Made by a program: the position numbers and the translations under genes | Part shown: piece after piece, positions 36,172-50,300 of the stretch | Position numbering within the stretch: position 1 is the stretch's first letter | Layout of the letters: each line of letters starts with the position of its first letter | Notes under the pieces: generated by a model | Seen by the model: the letters and a program-made list of their open reading frames with translations, nothing else | Told to the model about the DNA's origin: nothing | Database searches by the model: none | Origin: Eremophila alpestris peregrina | Taxonomy: Eukaryota > Chordata > Aves > Passeriformes > Alaudidae | NCBI GenBank assembly: GCA_009792885.1 | Contig: WMCF01000014.1 | Span: 10,683,924 to 10,747,923 of the forward strand | Direction: 5' to 3' | Length of the DNA: 64,000 nt

Positions 36172-39100
36172 AAACAAAAATTCTATCCCTTTATTCATTG
36201 CATGATTCATTTCCGGCCAGCTTTTTATTCCGTCAGTATTCTGAGATGAGCAAAATTAAACAGTTTTAGAGCTGACGTCAGACCACTGAATTCTGTAAAA
36301 ACAACCGAGAAGTTTCATAACAACATTTCATTCTGTTCTGCGCTATTTTATTTTATTTCTGCCTGACTATCGTCACACTGTAACAGAACGTGAAATGGTT
36401 TGTGAGAGACTGGCTGGATGATGCCCATGTCTTTTTTCCTCAGTATTTACTGGTAATTTATAACCCAGTAATGTGCATGTCTCATTCAGATTACTCCTTC
36501 CAACGTGCATTACTCAAAAATTAATTTTATCTTCCAGCAAGCTGCCCATGGAGCCTACCAGGGCTGTATATCACATAAGAGAGGAAGGAAGACACTTATT
36601 TGGTCTCTGGGCTACAGCTTGTAAGTGCATGTCCACAGAATCCAGCAACAGCGCAGGCTGCCTGCAGATAAGGAGAGTGGTGCACGCTCTAAAGCTGCTC
36701 TGAGACAAGTATGCTTTATGGCACAGTCCCTCCATGCCTTCTCGGTGGAAGCAGGGATGGAGGAAGGCACACTGCGGAGATGGAGCTGCAGGCTGGCAGG
36801 AACCTCACAGATGAAGAGGCCCTGGCCAAAGGGGCCACAGGCCGTCAGGGGCTGGTTGATGTGATGGGGTCTGAGCCCCATTTATAACATCCTACTCAGC
36901 TTTAAAGCAGGCGAGCTTGGTGTGGGGGTTCTGTTTTTTTTTTTGGTTAATTTTTGAAAGTAAATCTGTGTATACACTTGCAGAGCTCTATAAATAAAAA
37001 ACATGTGCATTTATCTCCAATTAAACTCCTATGTAAATTTATATGCAAATTAAGTGCAACCCTCAGGCTGCTGGCGAGGTGCCAGCTCAGCTCAACCCCT
37101 GGAACAGCAAATTCCACATCATTGCTGGGATGTGACCTGCCACTTTTGAGTTGAGCCACAAGAAGGCAAGCTCAGATGGCCCCAGCCAGGGGAGGATACA
37201 ACCAGGAGGGACTGCAGGTTTCAAACCTCGGAACACCTCGGTGCATCCACGCCATTGGAAAAAGCACACACGTCACTCACATGCAAGGGAAAATGAGACT
37301 GAACGTGTCATTCTGTGACGAGCAGATTTCTCTCCAGCTCCTCACCTCCCCACCCCCAGCTCTTCGATGCTTCTCCCGAGCCTGCACAGTAAGATCCAAA
37401 ACCTTTCTGTAGGCTTTGTATACAGGTACTGTAGCAACACCCCTCACAAAAAAACCACCAGGAAGACAAGCAATATAGAGGAAGGGGAAAAAAAGAAAAA
37501 CCCAGATTTGAAAAGCACATTAATCTGCTTGACAAGCCATGAACCACATTGCTACTTTAATTAGAAGCAGAATCTGTGGAAGCAGAGCGAACACAGAGGT
37601 GCAAGCATTTATAACAAAAAAGGGACTTGTGATTTAATGACCTCCTCTGCTAGTTTAAAAATTAATGGGGCCAAATCAGATTAAAGCATTTTTAATACAA
37701 ACCAGTCCAACATTTATCACTGGTGTTAACTGTAAGGTGGTTCCCCCATCATTTCAGCAGAATAAGAAATTCGGCTCCTTTTTCATCTAGGCTGGCTCCA
37801 AAATTAATCCTTAAAGCCCCCTTGTATTTAAGGTGTTTAACTGGTTTAACACACAGTACTGCTGACCTTCAGTCTCAAACCCCAGTTATTTAAGATGACT
37901 CTTCCCAATCTCACTGCTTTAGGTACAGCCTGGGAAGGGAGATTGGGAAACCCCAGCCCACCTTCAGACTGTAACGCCAGAGGAGGTAGGTCTCTGCACA
38001 CCTGCCAGTCAGGGGATTTTTTTCCTCCTCCTCACACCAACACTTCTTGCTCTGAGGGTTTTTTTCTTTGCAATGCTGCTTTTTAAGCCAGGTCAATGCA
38101 ATGCTCTGATCCACACAGCAACCCAAGAGGTAATTTGTGGGCACAAGTGGGAAGCAGCAGACACAGGGCTGGATGGACATGGATGGATGTTACCCACCTA
38201 ACCTCGGGGAGACACCAAAGCCCCTTGCATACCACTGGGCACTTCCTTACATCAAAACCTGCCTTTGATTTAGAGTTTGTGATTTAGCACCACAACCACG
38301 GAGAAAGGGAGGAAGCACAGCAAGTGATATCCTGACCGGGGGAGGGAAAAGGTGGAATTCTTTTTGAATGTGGCATTTCTGCAGTGCTTTGAAGGCAGAG
38401 TCAGCCTGGAGAGATGCATGTGCCAAGAGTGTGGCTTTCCACATTCAACCTTCCAGAAAAAGAAAACCCACACCCATCTTGCAAACTGGTCGATGGCAAG
38501 GTGATGGAAGAGCTGCAGTTGTCAGCATGCTGGTGCTCTTACTCCTCTCCTCCTGCCTTGTCACTTTGGTTTGGTTCCAAAGAGAAAAAATATGAAAGTA
38601 ATCATCTGAACATCATTCTTTCTCAGAGAGAAATTATAGCTTATTCCTTAGAAAAGTAATTAACTAAATTGAGCATACAAAATTTTGGGAGAGCAGGTTA
38701 AAACGTTGTCAGCCAACTGCAAACAAAAGTCAATTTTCTTTGGACAGATATATAACAACCTCTACAGTCTAAAGGCAAATGTTACAACTTTAAAGAACTC
38801 TATCAAACCAAGTTACCAAGACTGTAGAAACGAACCTTATTTATAAACTCAGGGGATCTATTTCTCAAGCACATGAGTTTTACACTTGCTTCCCCCTAAT
38901 GCTGAGGATGAAATTTTCCTGAGGCATATGAGCTGTTTACAGAGAAATAGTCTTAATTCAAGGTGCAGCACAACTTGAGTTTTACTTCTTGCAGATGTAG
39001 AGTGCCTATCAAGAAATGAATAGCACAGAGGAAGCTTTGAGCTACTGAATGAAAACCAGTTTAGATCAATCCAACACGTTCTGAGGTGTACAAAGTCACT

Positions 39101-42100
39101 GATAAGAAACATAAATGAACTCAACCCCAAATCTGGTATTTTGCTCTCTCCCACCCAGGTATTGTTATGTCTCAAGCCAGGAAAGAAACCCCTCTGCCTG
39201 TCCCAGCTGTGGCATGGGATGGACTCAGCTTCCCAAAGGGCAACTGATCTAAACCTCCAGCACACCTGGACACCTCTGTGCAGCTTCCTGTGCTGCATTT
39301 GTAAAGCAGCAAAATTAAACCTATACAAGTCTATTAAATGGCAGCAAGTAGTAAAGCTGCAGAGAATCAGCCCATTACACCACTCCACTTAGCAGGTAAA
39401 TGATCTTATCTCCTCCACTTGCTTCCTTGGAAAAACATGCAAAGCTGGGAGAGGAGGAAAAGCACAGGGAGAGCAATTTTTGGCCGTGACAACTGTCAAA
39501 GGGAGTTTGGTTTGAAAAGAAATATTAAAAGCTTTTCCCCACTTGGTCCTTAACAGCATGGAGAGTGCTTCATGTTATGTATTAAAGCAACATCTATTTT
39601 TCAAAACCTAAGAATATAGTATCAGTACATACTGCCTCAGGGTTTACATCAATTTCCTGCTTATTAATTAATTGGCTTGTTAATACAACAATTTGCAGGC
39701 CTGTACTGCCTAGTGAGCTGAAGGAGCCTGTGTTCTCCCTGCCAAGATCAATGTGCATTAGTCTAAACTCTCTGATGTAGAGCAGACTCTACTTCTGTCA
39801 GAGATAACTGAGAAGCGACATTAACTCTTAGAAACATCTGCTCAATATTGGAGGGAGAAACGAATAAAAAGACAAAATTTAACTCCCAAATGCCACCATT
39901 TAAAGGGTTGAATGAAACACCACATGCAAGATCAGTACAAAAAATAGGGGCTGGGGTAACCCCAGAAATACAATACATACAAGAAAAGCTCTTCCTTTGC
40001 CAGCAATGCTATCAGTGAAATATAAAAACAAGAGATCTACAACATCCTGCAGATCAGACATAAAACCCCCAATAACTCCTACATTCTTTACAGTCTGGAC
40101 CTCTGTATAACACAAACCTCACATTACTGAAGTGTATCAGTAGAAAACACTCACCTGGCTGAAATGTGAATACAAATATCTTTAAAGAACTTCCCCAACA
40201 TAAAAACTCTGTTCTTTAGGTCACATTAACATTACCCCAATTAGGTCCTGTCTCTGAGCACATACCAATTCCCAAATACTAATGGATAAATGTAAGAGGG
40301 ATCAGGATGCGGCATATTTATGCACTGTTTGCCCCTCTCTTTTATGAGTGTCCTTAGCTCTTATCAAGTCCTCTCTATCAGTTCAAACTAGCCACCCCCA
40401 CTGATGAATAGAAAAGAATACCAAACAGCCTTCCAGAAATCAGCAAGCTTAAACTCCACTTGTTTACAACTGTTGCTTGCAGCTGGGTTTTTTTCCACCC
40501 ATTAATGTATTCATTTACATAAACACCTTTGGAAGGAAAGCTTCCAGGGATGCTAAAACTTATGGTTATGGTTTCATGCTTCACTTAAGCTGATCTAAAA
40601 GCAGGCTGCGGGTGACAGGGGCACTTCTGCTCTCCACTGAAATATTCCTACATTTATCTGTAGCCAAATGCTGGCTGTAACACAGGAAGGAGGACAAACT
40701 GCCATGAGGAAGGGAGAAGCAGATCTCAAGCTCGCATGTATCAGGATATTGCATCTCAAATCCTACACCAAAATCCTTGCACCTCTTCCCTTTGGTTCCC
40801 CCATCCATGCACCAACCAAAATGAAATTTCAAACAACTCATGCAGCACCTTCATGCTGCCTCTGCTATTTTGCATCTCCAGCAGCAGGCAGATGTTTTCT
40901 AGGTCAATTCCCCAGTACCAAACTGCCAAAGAGGCAACAGTTTTTTGTTCAAGGCCTTGGCTTTCATAACCTGCAATCATGCAGGGAAAGCAGCACAGGA
41001 GAAAATCTAGAGCTCGAGTACATGGGGCAGGCAGTGTTCCTCCAGCTGACCCATACTGCAGGGGCATCCTGTCGAAAGGAAGAAATTTGGGAGGCTGGAT
41101 ATGGGTTGCAGAGCCACATAACTGTTGAGAAAAAGCTGACAAAAAGCATGTGCGCATGTCTGAAAATATCTCTCTACAAATGCCTGTACGTACATAGAGT
41201 TATCTGCTCAACAGGCTCTCTTTCAGATTATGGGGGAAAATAACAACTACAGCCTGCTATCAACATTTTCATCAACAGCAGAGCAGGAATTAAAATATCT
41301 GATCTATTCGGATTTTAAACTTGAACTTCTCCAACTCTGGACACACCAAACAAGTAGAGTTCTTTGCCATTAGAATCAAAAAATGTAACTCACAATTCTA
41401 AAATGACTCAGTGGTGAATATATTCCTTCTAAGTGCATGTCAAACTTTAGTTTCCAAAAGGTAATTTTATGGATGAGACCAAAAATCATTTCTAATATGA
41501 ATTTCAAAGGATATCACTGCAAAAATCAATTATGAAGTCAATGCACAGAAGCAGACACACTGGTTTTACTGTATTTGCATTACGTTCCTCTATATTAAAA
41601 CACAGAACATACAAAAAAACTGTACATTGACCAGGATTTCAGTCCCTCTAGACCAGTGCTTCACCAGACAGTGCAGGGACCAAATACAGTCATTTTACTT
41701 TTGCAGTAACATAAGACAAGATGCTGGAACACTTTCGCTGCCTAACTGGAAGAAGAGCTGGGCCAAACCACCAGCCCTGCAATACAAACTTCGTGTGATG
41801 GTTCCTTAGAAAAGGACAACAAAATGGAGTGGCACTGCAGTCCACATGAAATAAAACATATTTCAGTGATACTGAGCTGTACAAATTGGATACTGATCCC
41901 AAAGCCTTTACCATTCAGCATGGATTTCCTGCACTCAAAGGAATGAAGCTCCAGAGTTTCTGCCTCGGGTTTCAGCCAGTCAGTGAGGGAAGCACCATCC
42001 CCATGCCATCTCCTGATCAGAGCAGTTAACACCACCACTTACTAGCCCATAAAGCCCAGACCTCTAACACAAAAACTGCAGCCTGAATAGGACTTGGTAA

Positions 42101-44623
42101 TACAACCAGAGACAAGTGCCAAATCTCCAAGTCACAATAAAGAAAAAAAAACATGCTGGGGAGATGCAGCCCCCTGCAGAGCCCGTGAGAGAGGGACACA
42201 AGAAAGAAGCCACACTATTATTTTGCAGTCAGAAGGAATGTACCTGCAGGTAAATACTGAGATATCAACTGATGTAGGGATTGCTTCAAGGATGAAAAAC
42301 CATACCAAAATTGACCTGGGTTTCTAAAGTAAGGATTATTAGGCATAAACTGCTTGGCTAAGTAAGTAAGAAGGCAAAATAAAGAGAAGTGAAAAATAAG
42401 AAACACTGACAACATGTCAAATGGCAGATGTTACCAAATGCTCTTCCAAAATTACTTTTTGCCATCAGCTGGAAACAAGAGGGCATGACCTGCCCTCTCC
42501 AGCACATTCACTGCAATTCCTTTTCCCTGACACCATAAATCAGAAAGGGTGGCGGGGGAAAAATCACTCTAGTTGACTGTTGTGTCTCCAACACGGAAAC
42601 CCAGTGGATTTGTGAAGTGAGCCAAGCTGTCCTTCAAGCACGAAGCAAAGACTTAATCAAATTCAAGGTGTGCCAGCTTAGGGGAAGCCACTTTTCACTG
42701 AGATTATGTAAACTTTTTATAACACACGTAGGAAAAGGCCTCAGAAGATTTAGAGGATTTGTAAGTTGAATGCCTGATGATACCCTGAAGGGAAGGAGGA
42801 CTTACAGATAAGATGTGGGCTTGACCTTACAGCAAAGGCATCCTCCAGCAGAACAGAAAGCACCATATTTGAGGGAGAGCAAAGACAACAGTATCCCCAA
42901 CATTCTGACATCAGGTACTAATCAGGGATTAGTACCACCAAGAGTTCATTTCACTTATGTACTTACAGCACAGAAAAATACAGGCATGTTAATTCACTCA
43001 TATCCGGTAAAGAGTGAAAGACATCACCTTAGCTGCCCTGGGTGTGAGCCCTTACCAGCTTCTTGCTCCTGAGTGAGTTGCCCTACCCACAACCTCCACA
43101 CCTTGCAATGCAGGAGCTGCCAGGAGCAGTGCTGGAGTCTTCCAGTGGAGACCAGCACAGCCAAACAATCTCCCTGCCTGTGGCCCAGACAATCTTTATT
43201 ACCAGAACACAGCACCTTAATGACAAGCTTTACCTTTCAAAACATGTAATGTTTTCTCAACAGAGATGAACTCAAGTGTCAGGTGTTTCAGTGTCTCGTC
43301 TCCTGCCAAGACTGACTTGCAAGTGCTCTCTCTCCTTATTGAAGAGGTTTAAAAAAAAAGGTCATTTAGGGCTGCCTTACTATATATCCAAATCCTGCTT
43401 AGATAAGGCAAAACCAGCACTTCTCATCTCAAATCTTAGACCATCTCTCCAAGTTTTCCTTAGGAGAAAAAAGCCTGAGGGAAAATAGAAGTGTGCACAA
43501 ATCACGAAGTCAATAAAGGGTCACTCTTCAAGCGAACTAATCAAAGCTGTATTTACAAAGTAACATGGAAACCAGGGATTTTAAACACTAGAGCAGACTG
43601 ACCACAAGTATTAATAAAGTTTGTGTCATGCCAATATTCCCTTTATAAAACTTGTATTTTCAGGGCTAATGTTCCATGTCAAGTACATTGTTCACTATTT
43701 CAGACCACAGCACACCTAGCAGTGATGCTTCAGGGTAGCAAGGAACAAATATTTCCCAATTTAAAAAAAGATTAGTAATCCTTACCATCTTTTCTGAAAG
43801 CCCAAATCTCCTATTATTGAACTACAGTTGCTACAGTATTTTCAGAGCTAAAATCTGACCTCAGAATTAAGGTTTAAGGATAGCAAAATGTTTACTTTTG
43901 AAATGTAACAATTTTCATTCCAGGCTAAACCTGCAGATCAGCTGTTGTGATGTTGGCCAGTAGCAAACTGTTGAAAAGGCAAGCCAGTATTTTTAGTGGA
44001 AAGATACAGGAGAACAAACGAGCTATATTCCAAGAAATACTAAATATTTTCTGGTATAATAAGATTAGATAATCCTTGTTGTTTTCACAGTTTTCTTTTA
44101 AAATACCTGAAAAGTGGAAACATTTGTTTGGACAAAACAACATGCAGGATTTTTATATTGTCAGATGCATCAAATGTTTTTTTTTTAAAAGAGGAATTTA
44201 TTCAGGACACAAAATTTTCCATTTAACATTTACCTAGCACCACACATAGGGACATTTCTGAAATACTCAAAATACTTCTTTTCCAAGTGCTTCTCCTTTC
44301 AGTAGGTATACACTTGCACTGGCTATTGAAGTCAGAGGTCTGGAGCCTATCTATACACAGAGTCACGAACAAATTCTAATAGTTCTCTCAAAATGAGACA
44401 ATCCAAGGCCTTTGAAAATTAGCCTGTACTTTTTACAATAACTTGCATATCTTGCAGCCTCTTGCAAAGAAAAAAGGATAAGTTAAAAATTGAGCTGGTG
44501 GGAGAAAATTAGAGAAAGATTTGTCAATTATATCCGTTTCAAAGGGAAATGGCAGGAGGTAGTTTCTGCTGAATTCAATGAAAAATTGCACATCAGGAAA
44601 CATGCATTCAAGCTGCAGTATTT

Positions 44624-44642
44624 AAAACAAACAAACAAACAA
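44624..44642. repeat. (AAAC)n simple repeat in an A-rich stretch
   Basis: About four and a half AAAC units, followed by a further A/C-rich stretch to about 44705 with broken CAAA units. Confidence 0.8.
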
Positions 44643-45430
44643 CCCACCTAAAAATGCCCTAAAACAAATCCCAAACAAAAAGACCGAGCCAACAAACAAA
44701 AATACAGATGAGGACTCTTACCATAACGATACATACATGACTTATATCAACTCAAGAAATGCCATGAAAGACCCTTTTCATCCAAAACCACACCTGAATT
44801 AATTATTCAATTATTCATGACCCCCACCTTTTCACTCATCCTTCCCCTCAGCCCCTCTCCCCCCAGCTGTGCCTTGTTTCTGAGCGAGGTGGTGAACACA
44901 TGGACAGAAGGAAGATTAATTCACCAAAACCTGGTTTGCATCACAGGGATCTGTTGAGGCAGTGTGAGAGAACTCAGAAACCACAAACACTTTTGGATGG
45001 GTGGGGTTTTTTTCTGAAATGCATGCTGAAGCCTACACTAAACCTCCTCGTTAATTTACTGAGAACATGCTCTGGAGTTTCCTTGTAACACAAATTTGTG
45101 CATTACACCACTCACACAGTTCTCACAGGAGTAGCTGTGTATTAGCTCACTGTGTGACCTAGGTTGCCTAACTCAGATTGCAGAAGTCTAAATTTTCTTC
45201 GTGTCCTATATCAGCAACCACAAAATGTCGAAGGGCTTCACAACATGCTGATGACATGGAGAACATCCTTTTTTATATGTAAAGATGCTGCATTCTTTCA
45301 CTTTTTTTCCCCCCTCCTACATTTCTGAATATGGGGCATTTGAACAGCATACTTGAGAAGAACTCAGCTATTAAATAAAAAATGAAAGTAAACACAAAAA
45401 TTTAAGGTCTCTTCATTAAAGAAGTCCCAG

Positions 45431-45474
45431 GAATTTGAGCTATTTATTTCCCAAGAAATAAATAGCTCAAATTC
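45431..45474. repeat. Perfect 20-bp inverted repeat with a 4-base loop
   Basis: The arm at 45431-45450 (starts GAATTTGAGC, ends ATTTATTTC) is the exact reverse complement of 45455-45474, with CCAA between them. All 20 pairs are Watson-Crick and pairing stops abruptly at both outer edges. It could form a cruciform in DNA or a tight hairpin in the intron 1 transcript. The loop is shorter than that of typical microRNA precursors. A local fold-back duplication, or an assembly fold-back, is equally possible. Confidence 0.95.
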
Positions 45475-47273
45475 AAAAGAAATCTCCACCACTTCAAATG
45501 ATAATTTGACAATACTGAACTCTCAAAGACACATAAAAAGGATTTATTCCTTTTAAAAGGGCCTTCGCTAAACTTACCATCTAAACAGTGACTCAGAAGC
45601 CCTGCAGTGACATGGAGGCATGTCAGCTTAATCTTGTGTCAGTGACAACGGTGAGTGGCTATTCCTGCTCTCAAGGTGCAACAAGTCCTTTCATGATCCC
45701 CAGCACGAACGAGAGGAGCTGTCTCTGGTGCAGCAGCAGCTGTAAGTCCCAGCCAAATTCAGTGCACAGTGCCCCTAATTACCACTGTTTTCCTCCAGCT
45801 ATATCCCCTTAGGGTTTGTTTTTCTGAAATCAAGAAACACAATGGGAACCAAACTGAAACAAAATCCTGTCCGGCCCTGTTTCTGCACCATACCAAGCTG
45901 CTGCAGTGAAGGGTATCAATAACTAAACAGTGTAAGTATTTTTGAATCTGCCACTTATCTGTTTAGATTTGGAGGCAGGAGGTTGCCTGCCGGTGACCAT
46001 ATGATAGGTTGCCTTTACCACAGGACTCCATCAAGGATGCATAAAAACTTAAGTCATGCCACACATCTTGTAGAGGCATTTCCAGCTTCAATGTTCAACT
46101 GCAAGTATTTGCTTTGTCTGTTCAAGTGAAAAATGATCCCTTGTCCAAGAAGCTGACAAAACTATTTTTCTTATTTGTAGCTTTTGCTCTTCCATCAAGT
46201 TTTACACCTCTTCATATGCCTGTCAGGTTTTACAAAGACTTAAGCAAGATTCCTCCAAATTAGAAAAGGGCTCTTTATTAAACACCATTTGAAAATCTAA
46301 ATGAGCCCAATTTACTTCTGGATAATGTAATTTTTATGACTAAATTTTTAGCAAGACTTCAGTCCTGGAATTAAATTGAAATTTATGTAGGTAATTACTA
46401 TCATTGGAGAAAAATACAGGATAATCCACATCTTACAGCTTCCTCTTATAATTGTAAATACTGGCCACTGTGTTGTATCAAGAGCTGGCCACACAAGTGG
46501 ATAACACAACCATTCCTCTACTCATGCAGGATGTATGCAAGGTGGTATTAATGAGAGCAAGGGCCTGAAGTAGAGCTCACCAGACCAAATAACCTCCTGA
46601 CCACACAAGTAGAAAATAATTAAAACAACACACCGCTCTCACTGGGTTTTTAGGTCCAGATGGTGGATGCTCAGGCAGGCAGTGGGTGAGACAGCAGTGA
46701 TGCTATTACAGGGGATGGAAGAGGAAAGGTAGCCTTGTCCCGGCTGGCATCCGTAAATATGGACAGGCTGAAGAAAGCAGTGTCCTCCTGAGCACAAAAC
46801 CCTGGAGCAGAAGCCTATTTCAGGGCAATCGATTTCACTCAGACATGCCAGGTGGGGGCTGGCTGCCTGTTAAAGTCAAGTCACAAGATCTTAGTGAAGA
46901 GAGATGCATGTCCTACTTCTGAGTTGGTGCCTTAAGAGCTGAGTGTGTATCGACATACAGGTAAAGTACAACGAAGGGGACGAGGGTGGTTTGGAGAAAA
47001 AAAAAATCCTACTCATTCTGAAAAACCACTGAGAGTAGAAGAGCAGAGCAGGAGGAGAGAGGTCAGGCTCAGCCTCTGCATCAGGGCTGCGTGACCCTTC
47101 CACACCTACTCCTGCAGGAAGCTCATAGCATGGGGAGAAGGAAATCAAAATTGTAGTGTGACCTCCACAGGCTATAGACAGCTTGAATGCAGTTTAACCT
47201 CAGCATTAAGGATGAAAGCCTAGGCTCATGAAAGGCAGGCATTAACTAATCTGCTTACCCATATGAAAGAAGG

Positions 47274-47351
<78 letters not shown>
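47274..47351. repeat. Poly(A) homopolymer, 78 bases
   Basis: Seventy-eight uninterrupted A follow ATGAAAGAAGG. No AATAAA lies in the 30 bases before it and no retroposed coding sequence was recognised upstream, so a homopolymer expansion is preferred over an mRNA-derived tail. On the JARID2 sense strand it is a T-tract. The exact length is unlikely to be reliable in a short-read assembly. Confidence 0.93.
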
Positions 47352-47352
<1 letters not shown>

Positions 47353-50300
47353 CCACGTACCAAAAAGCACACTATGGTTTACGGTAAGCCTGCCAAGAAT
47401 GTAGCAGCATAATCATAACAGAGTTTACTTCAACACATCACCACAGCCATGCCTAAACGTTGTTCTTTGTCCTGGAGCAGGCATGCTGTCAGCTATCCCG
47501 CTAAGGCCTCTCTGGGAGGTGCCGCTCCTGCAGCCACCACGCTCCATCCTGTGCTCCACTGAGCCGGGCCAGCGCCAGCCGCTGTGCTCCCCTGCCAGAG
47601 CCTGCCCTGCTGCATCAGTCACAGGCCACAGCCATCTACGACAGAAAGCTGTGGGTGGGGATGAGGGATTACCAAAACAAAAATTAAAGAGCACTTGCTT
47701 GTAAACATGTGCCAACTCAGTCAGCTGAAGGAGCAGGAGGAAAACAAGGCATGACAGGAGGAGAGACAATTATTCTTCTCTCTTTACGAGTATTTTCCTT
47801 CCCTTAGTGACCATGTTCCTTCCCTGCCTTCCAACTCTTTTGCATCCTACATCCCTGACAAGGACATCCCAACTGAAACCAGTTTTTACTGAAATATTTT
47901 GGCATAGAAATATTTCAGCTATGGACATGGCATAAACATTATTTAATATGTTTCCTTATCTTTCTCATATAGAAATCCCTCGCCCTCAATCACTTCAGTC
48001 TCTAAATGAATTTGCTTTCGTCTATTCAGCAATGCTTTTTGGCTCAAGTTTAATTAAAATTTCAACCAGCCCATAGAAGTGAGATGGTATCTTTCCTTTC
48101 AGAGACAGAAGACAATATCCTCTAAGTATTTCATATCCTCATTTCTTAAAATCAGCTCATCAGAAAACCACACTCCTCAGCAACAAGTGTTAGATTATCT
48201 TTAGCCACCAGCATCAGCGTACTGAAAGACTGAAGTCACTTTAGTGCCTCACAGATATTATTGTACATTTCTTGGATGGATTTCTCTGCCCTTCTTTTTT
48301 CCATGTTACTTTATTACACCAGTTCAGCCGTTCAAAGGATTCCTTAACTATGCACAAGGTTCATAAACCAATACTGTATCTCTAGATTTCACAAAGGCCA
48401 AAAAACTCAAAATGTTCTGTGCCCTGCTCTCTGTGTGTTTTTGTGTGTGTGTGTTGTTTCTTCCACCTTTTTTGTTCAGCCATAGAGTTGACATTTTCCA
48501 AACTGCCCTCTACAACCACAAGATCAGGTAATGGTGATTTCAAAATGAAATCTGATTTCCCCACACAAGTGAATAGTTTTGGGATCCAGAAGATTCTAAA
48601 AACATCCACACAAACAGCTGAAACTGTATTCCCACTAAGCTATTTTGTCTCTGCCCAGAAAAACCTTGGGTGTACCAAGGTGCAAGGGTACAATGTGCCA
48701 GGTCTGAGGAATTCTCTCAGTTAAACCCTAGCTTCCTCTTTGCTATCCTCTCCTGCATCCCAGGGCACATCTGTTGCACTTGAAAGAAACTCCAGGATCC
48801 TCTCCTGAGCCACTGCAGCAGGGCACTTCTCTCAGAACCATTCAGGCAATCTAACTGGACAGGAACGCACCAACTTAGAGGATATGCTGGAGTCCAAATC
48901 AAATGCCTGTCTCCAGCTGCATTTAGAGAAGACAGCAAGAGGGGTGAGGAGAGAACTCTGATTAGTATGTCCCAGTAAGAACCACACAACTAAAAATCTC
49001 TGGCTTTTAAAGTTAAAACACTTAACTTGCTCTTGTCACTAAAATGCACTTAAATTTGGGAGGGAAGGAGTCAATGGACGGGCTTACTTAAGTTCAATCA
49101 GGATCTTCTACAAAAATACCCACACCCAGCCCCCCAAAAAAACCCCAACAAATCAAATTATTTGCAGACATACTCACGAAGTTCACTGTTTACTATTACA
49201 GAAAGTATCTGCATATTGGAGTATTATTTTTGAGTAAGACTATTCCCTCACTTAACAAAGCAACTCAATTATAACTGCATATGAAAAACTGCATGAGAGG
49301 TTGCAGGGTTAAAGCTGCTCCATCAATAGTTCATTATCAAATACACAATTTTCTCATTTCTACTGTTTATTCTAAAGACATGGAAGTCAACAGATTACAC
49401 CACTACTAAAACTAAACAAATACATTTGTGGAAGATGACAGTGGCTCATTCATTTGATCAGGATCCCTCATCAGGACACTGCCTGGTGCTAACAGATCTC
49501 CTACAGACACTTCAAGGAAATATTCCACACACAAATTTACCATTAAGATTACAGACCTGAATAATTTTTTTCCATAAATATAGTGGAAATTCATTGTGAG
49601 ATAAAAGAAAAAAGCCTTATATTTGTATATTTGCATACAGGCATAGAGACACTGCTTTCAATGTGCTTATTTTTAAGCAACTTTGAAGCAGTTTTATTTT
49701 CCTTAAAATGGTGCAGCAAAAATTAAGTTGAATTTCAGGTGGTTGCTACTGTGATCTTAATTCCTAAGTGGGCAGGCCTCCCACTCATGCAAGTCTTGGT
49801 TTTTTACCACTACCACCACAATTTTCTGAAAGGTATTAATATTTATCTTAAGTCAGAGCAATATGGTCAAACTGCTGTTTTCCTCAGAGGCCCCAGAGTC
49901 ATTTGTCTACTTTTCCTCCCTCCGAGGTTCTAGACTGCATCCTGTGGCTGCTGTCGGGACACAGACCTGCAGGATGGAGATGTTCACAGTTACCATCTGC
50001 TGCTGCTTCTAAGAAAGATCTCATGCAGGAAGCTCATGCCATTGACCTCATTTGATCCAGGCGAAAAGTTATAATGGAGCTCCTGTGGCTAATTGCCAAG
50101 AGAGAAACACTCCAAAGGACTTACTTCCGACATCCTCCTCTCCTCTGATGAAGATCTAAACCACCAGCTCAAGACAGACATCTGATTAGATCAAAGTAAG
50201 AAACATTTTGTATTATTAGCCACATAGTTTCATCTTGTTTATGAACCGCACCATAATGGACCCCAGACAAATTAAAATACAGTAGCTAGTAACACCCATG

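Larger units (their letters stand above)
29372..44623. other. Intron 1 block with no recognisable gene
   Basis: The supported features are the CR1 remnant at 32944, the G4 motif at 34842 and the T-run at 36159. Frames of 160-191 codons (34475-34957 minus, 38858-39388 minus, 40668-41243 plus) are the longest in the window but resemble nothing I know, and several overlap open frames on the other strand. AT-rich blocks at 36940-37060 and 37590-37760 look like candidate conserved elements on composition alone. Confidence 0.55.

Noticed and set aside
38858..39388. 176-codon minus-strand frame in the JARID2 direction
   Set aside because: The residue content is irregular and cysteine-rich, with no family resemblance. 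It is not flanked by convincing splice sites and does not match any part of JARID2.
40668..41243. Longest open frame in the window (191 codons, plus strand), suggesting a gene
   Set aside because: No recognisable domain or low-complexity signature. Minus-strand frames overlap it, and one frame of about 190 codons in 64 kb read in six frames is close to chance expectation.
47889..47918. 11-bp inverted repeat CTGAAATATTT / AAATATTTCAG considered as a structured element
   Set aside because: AT-rich arms of this length are expected by chance in a region of this composition.
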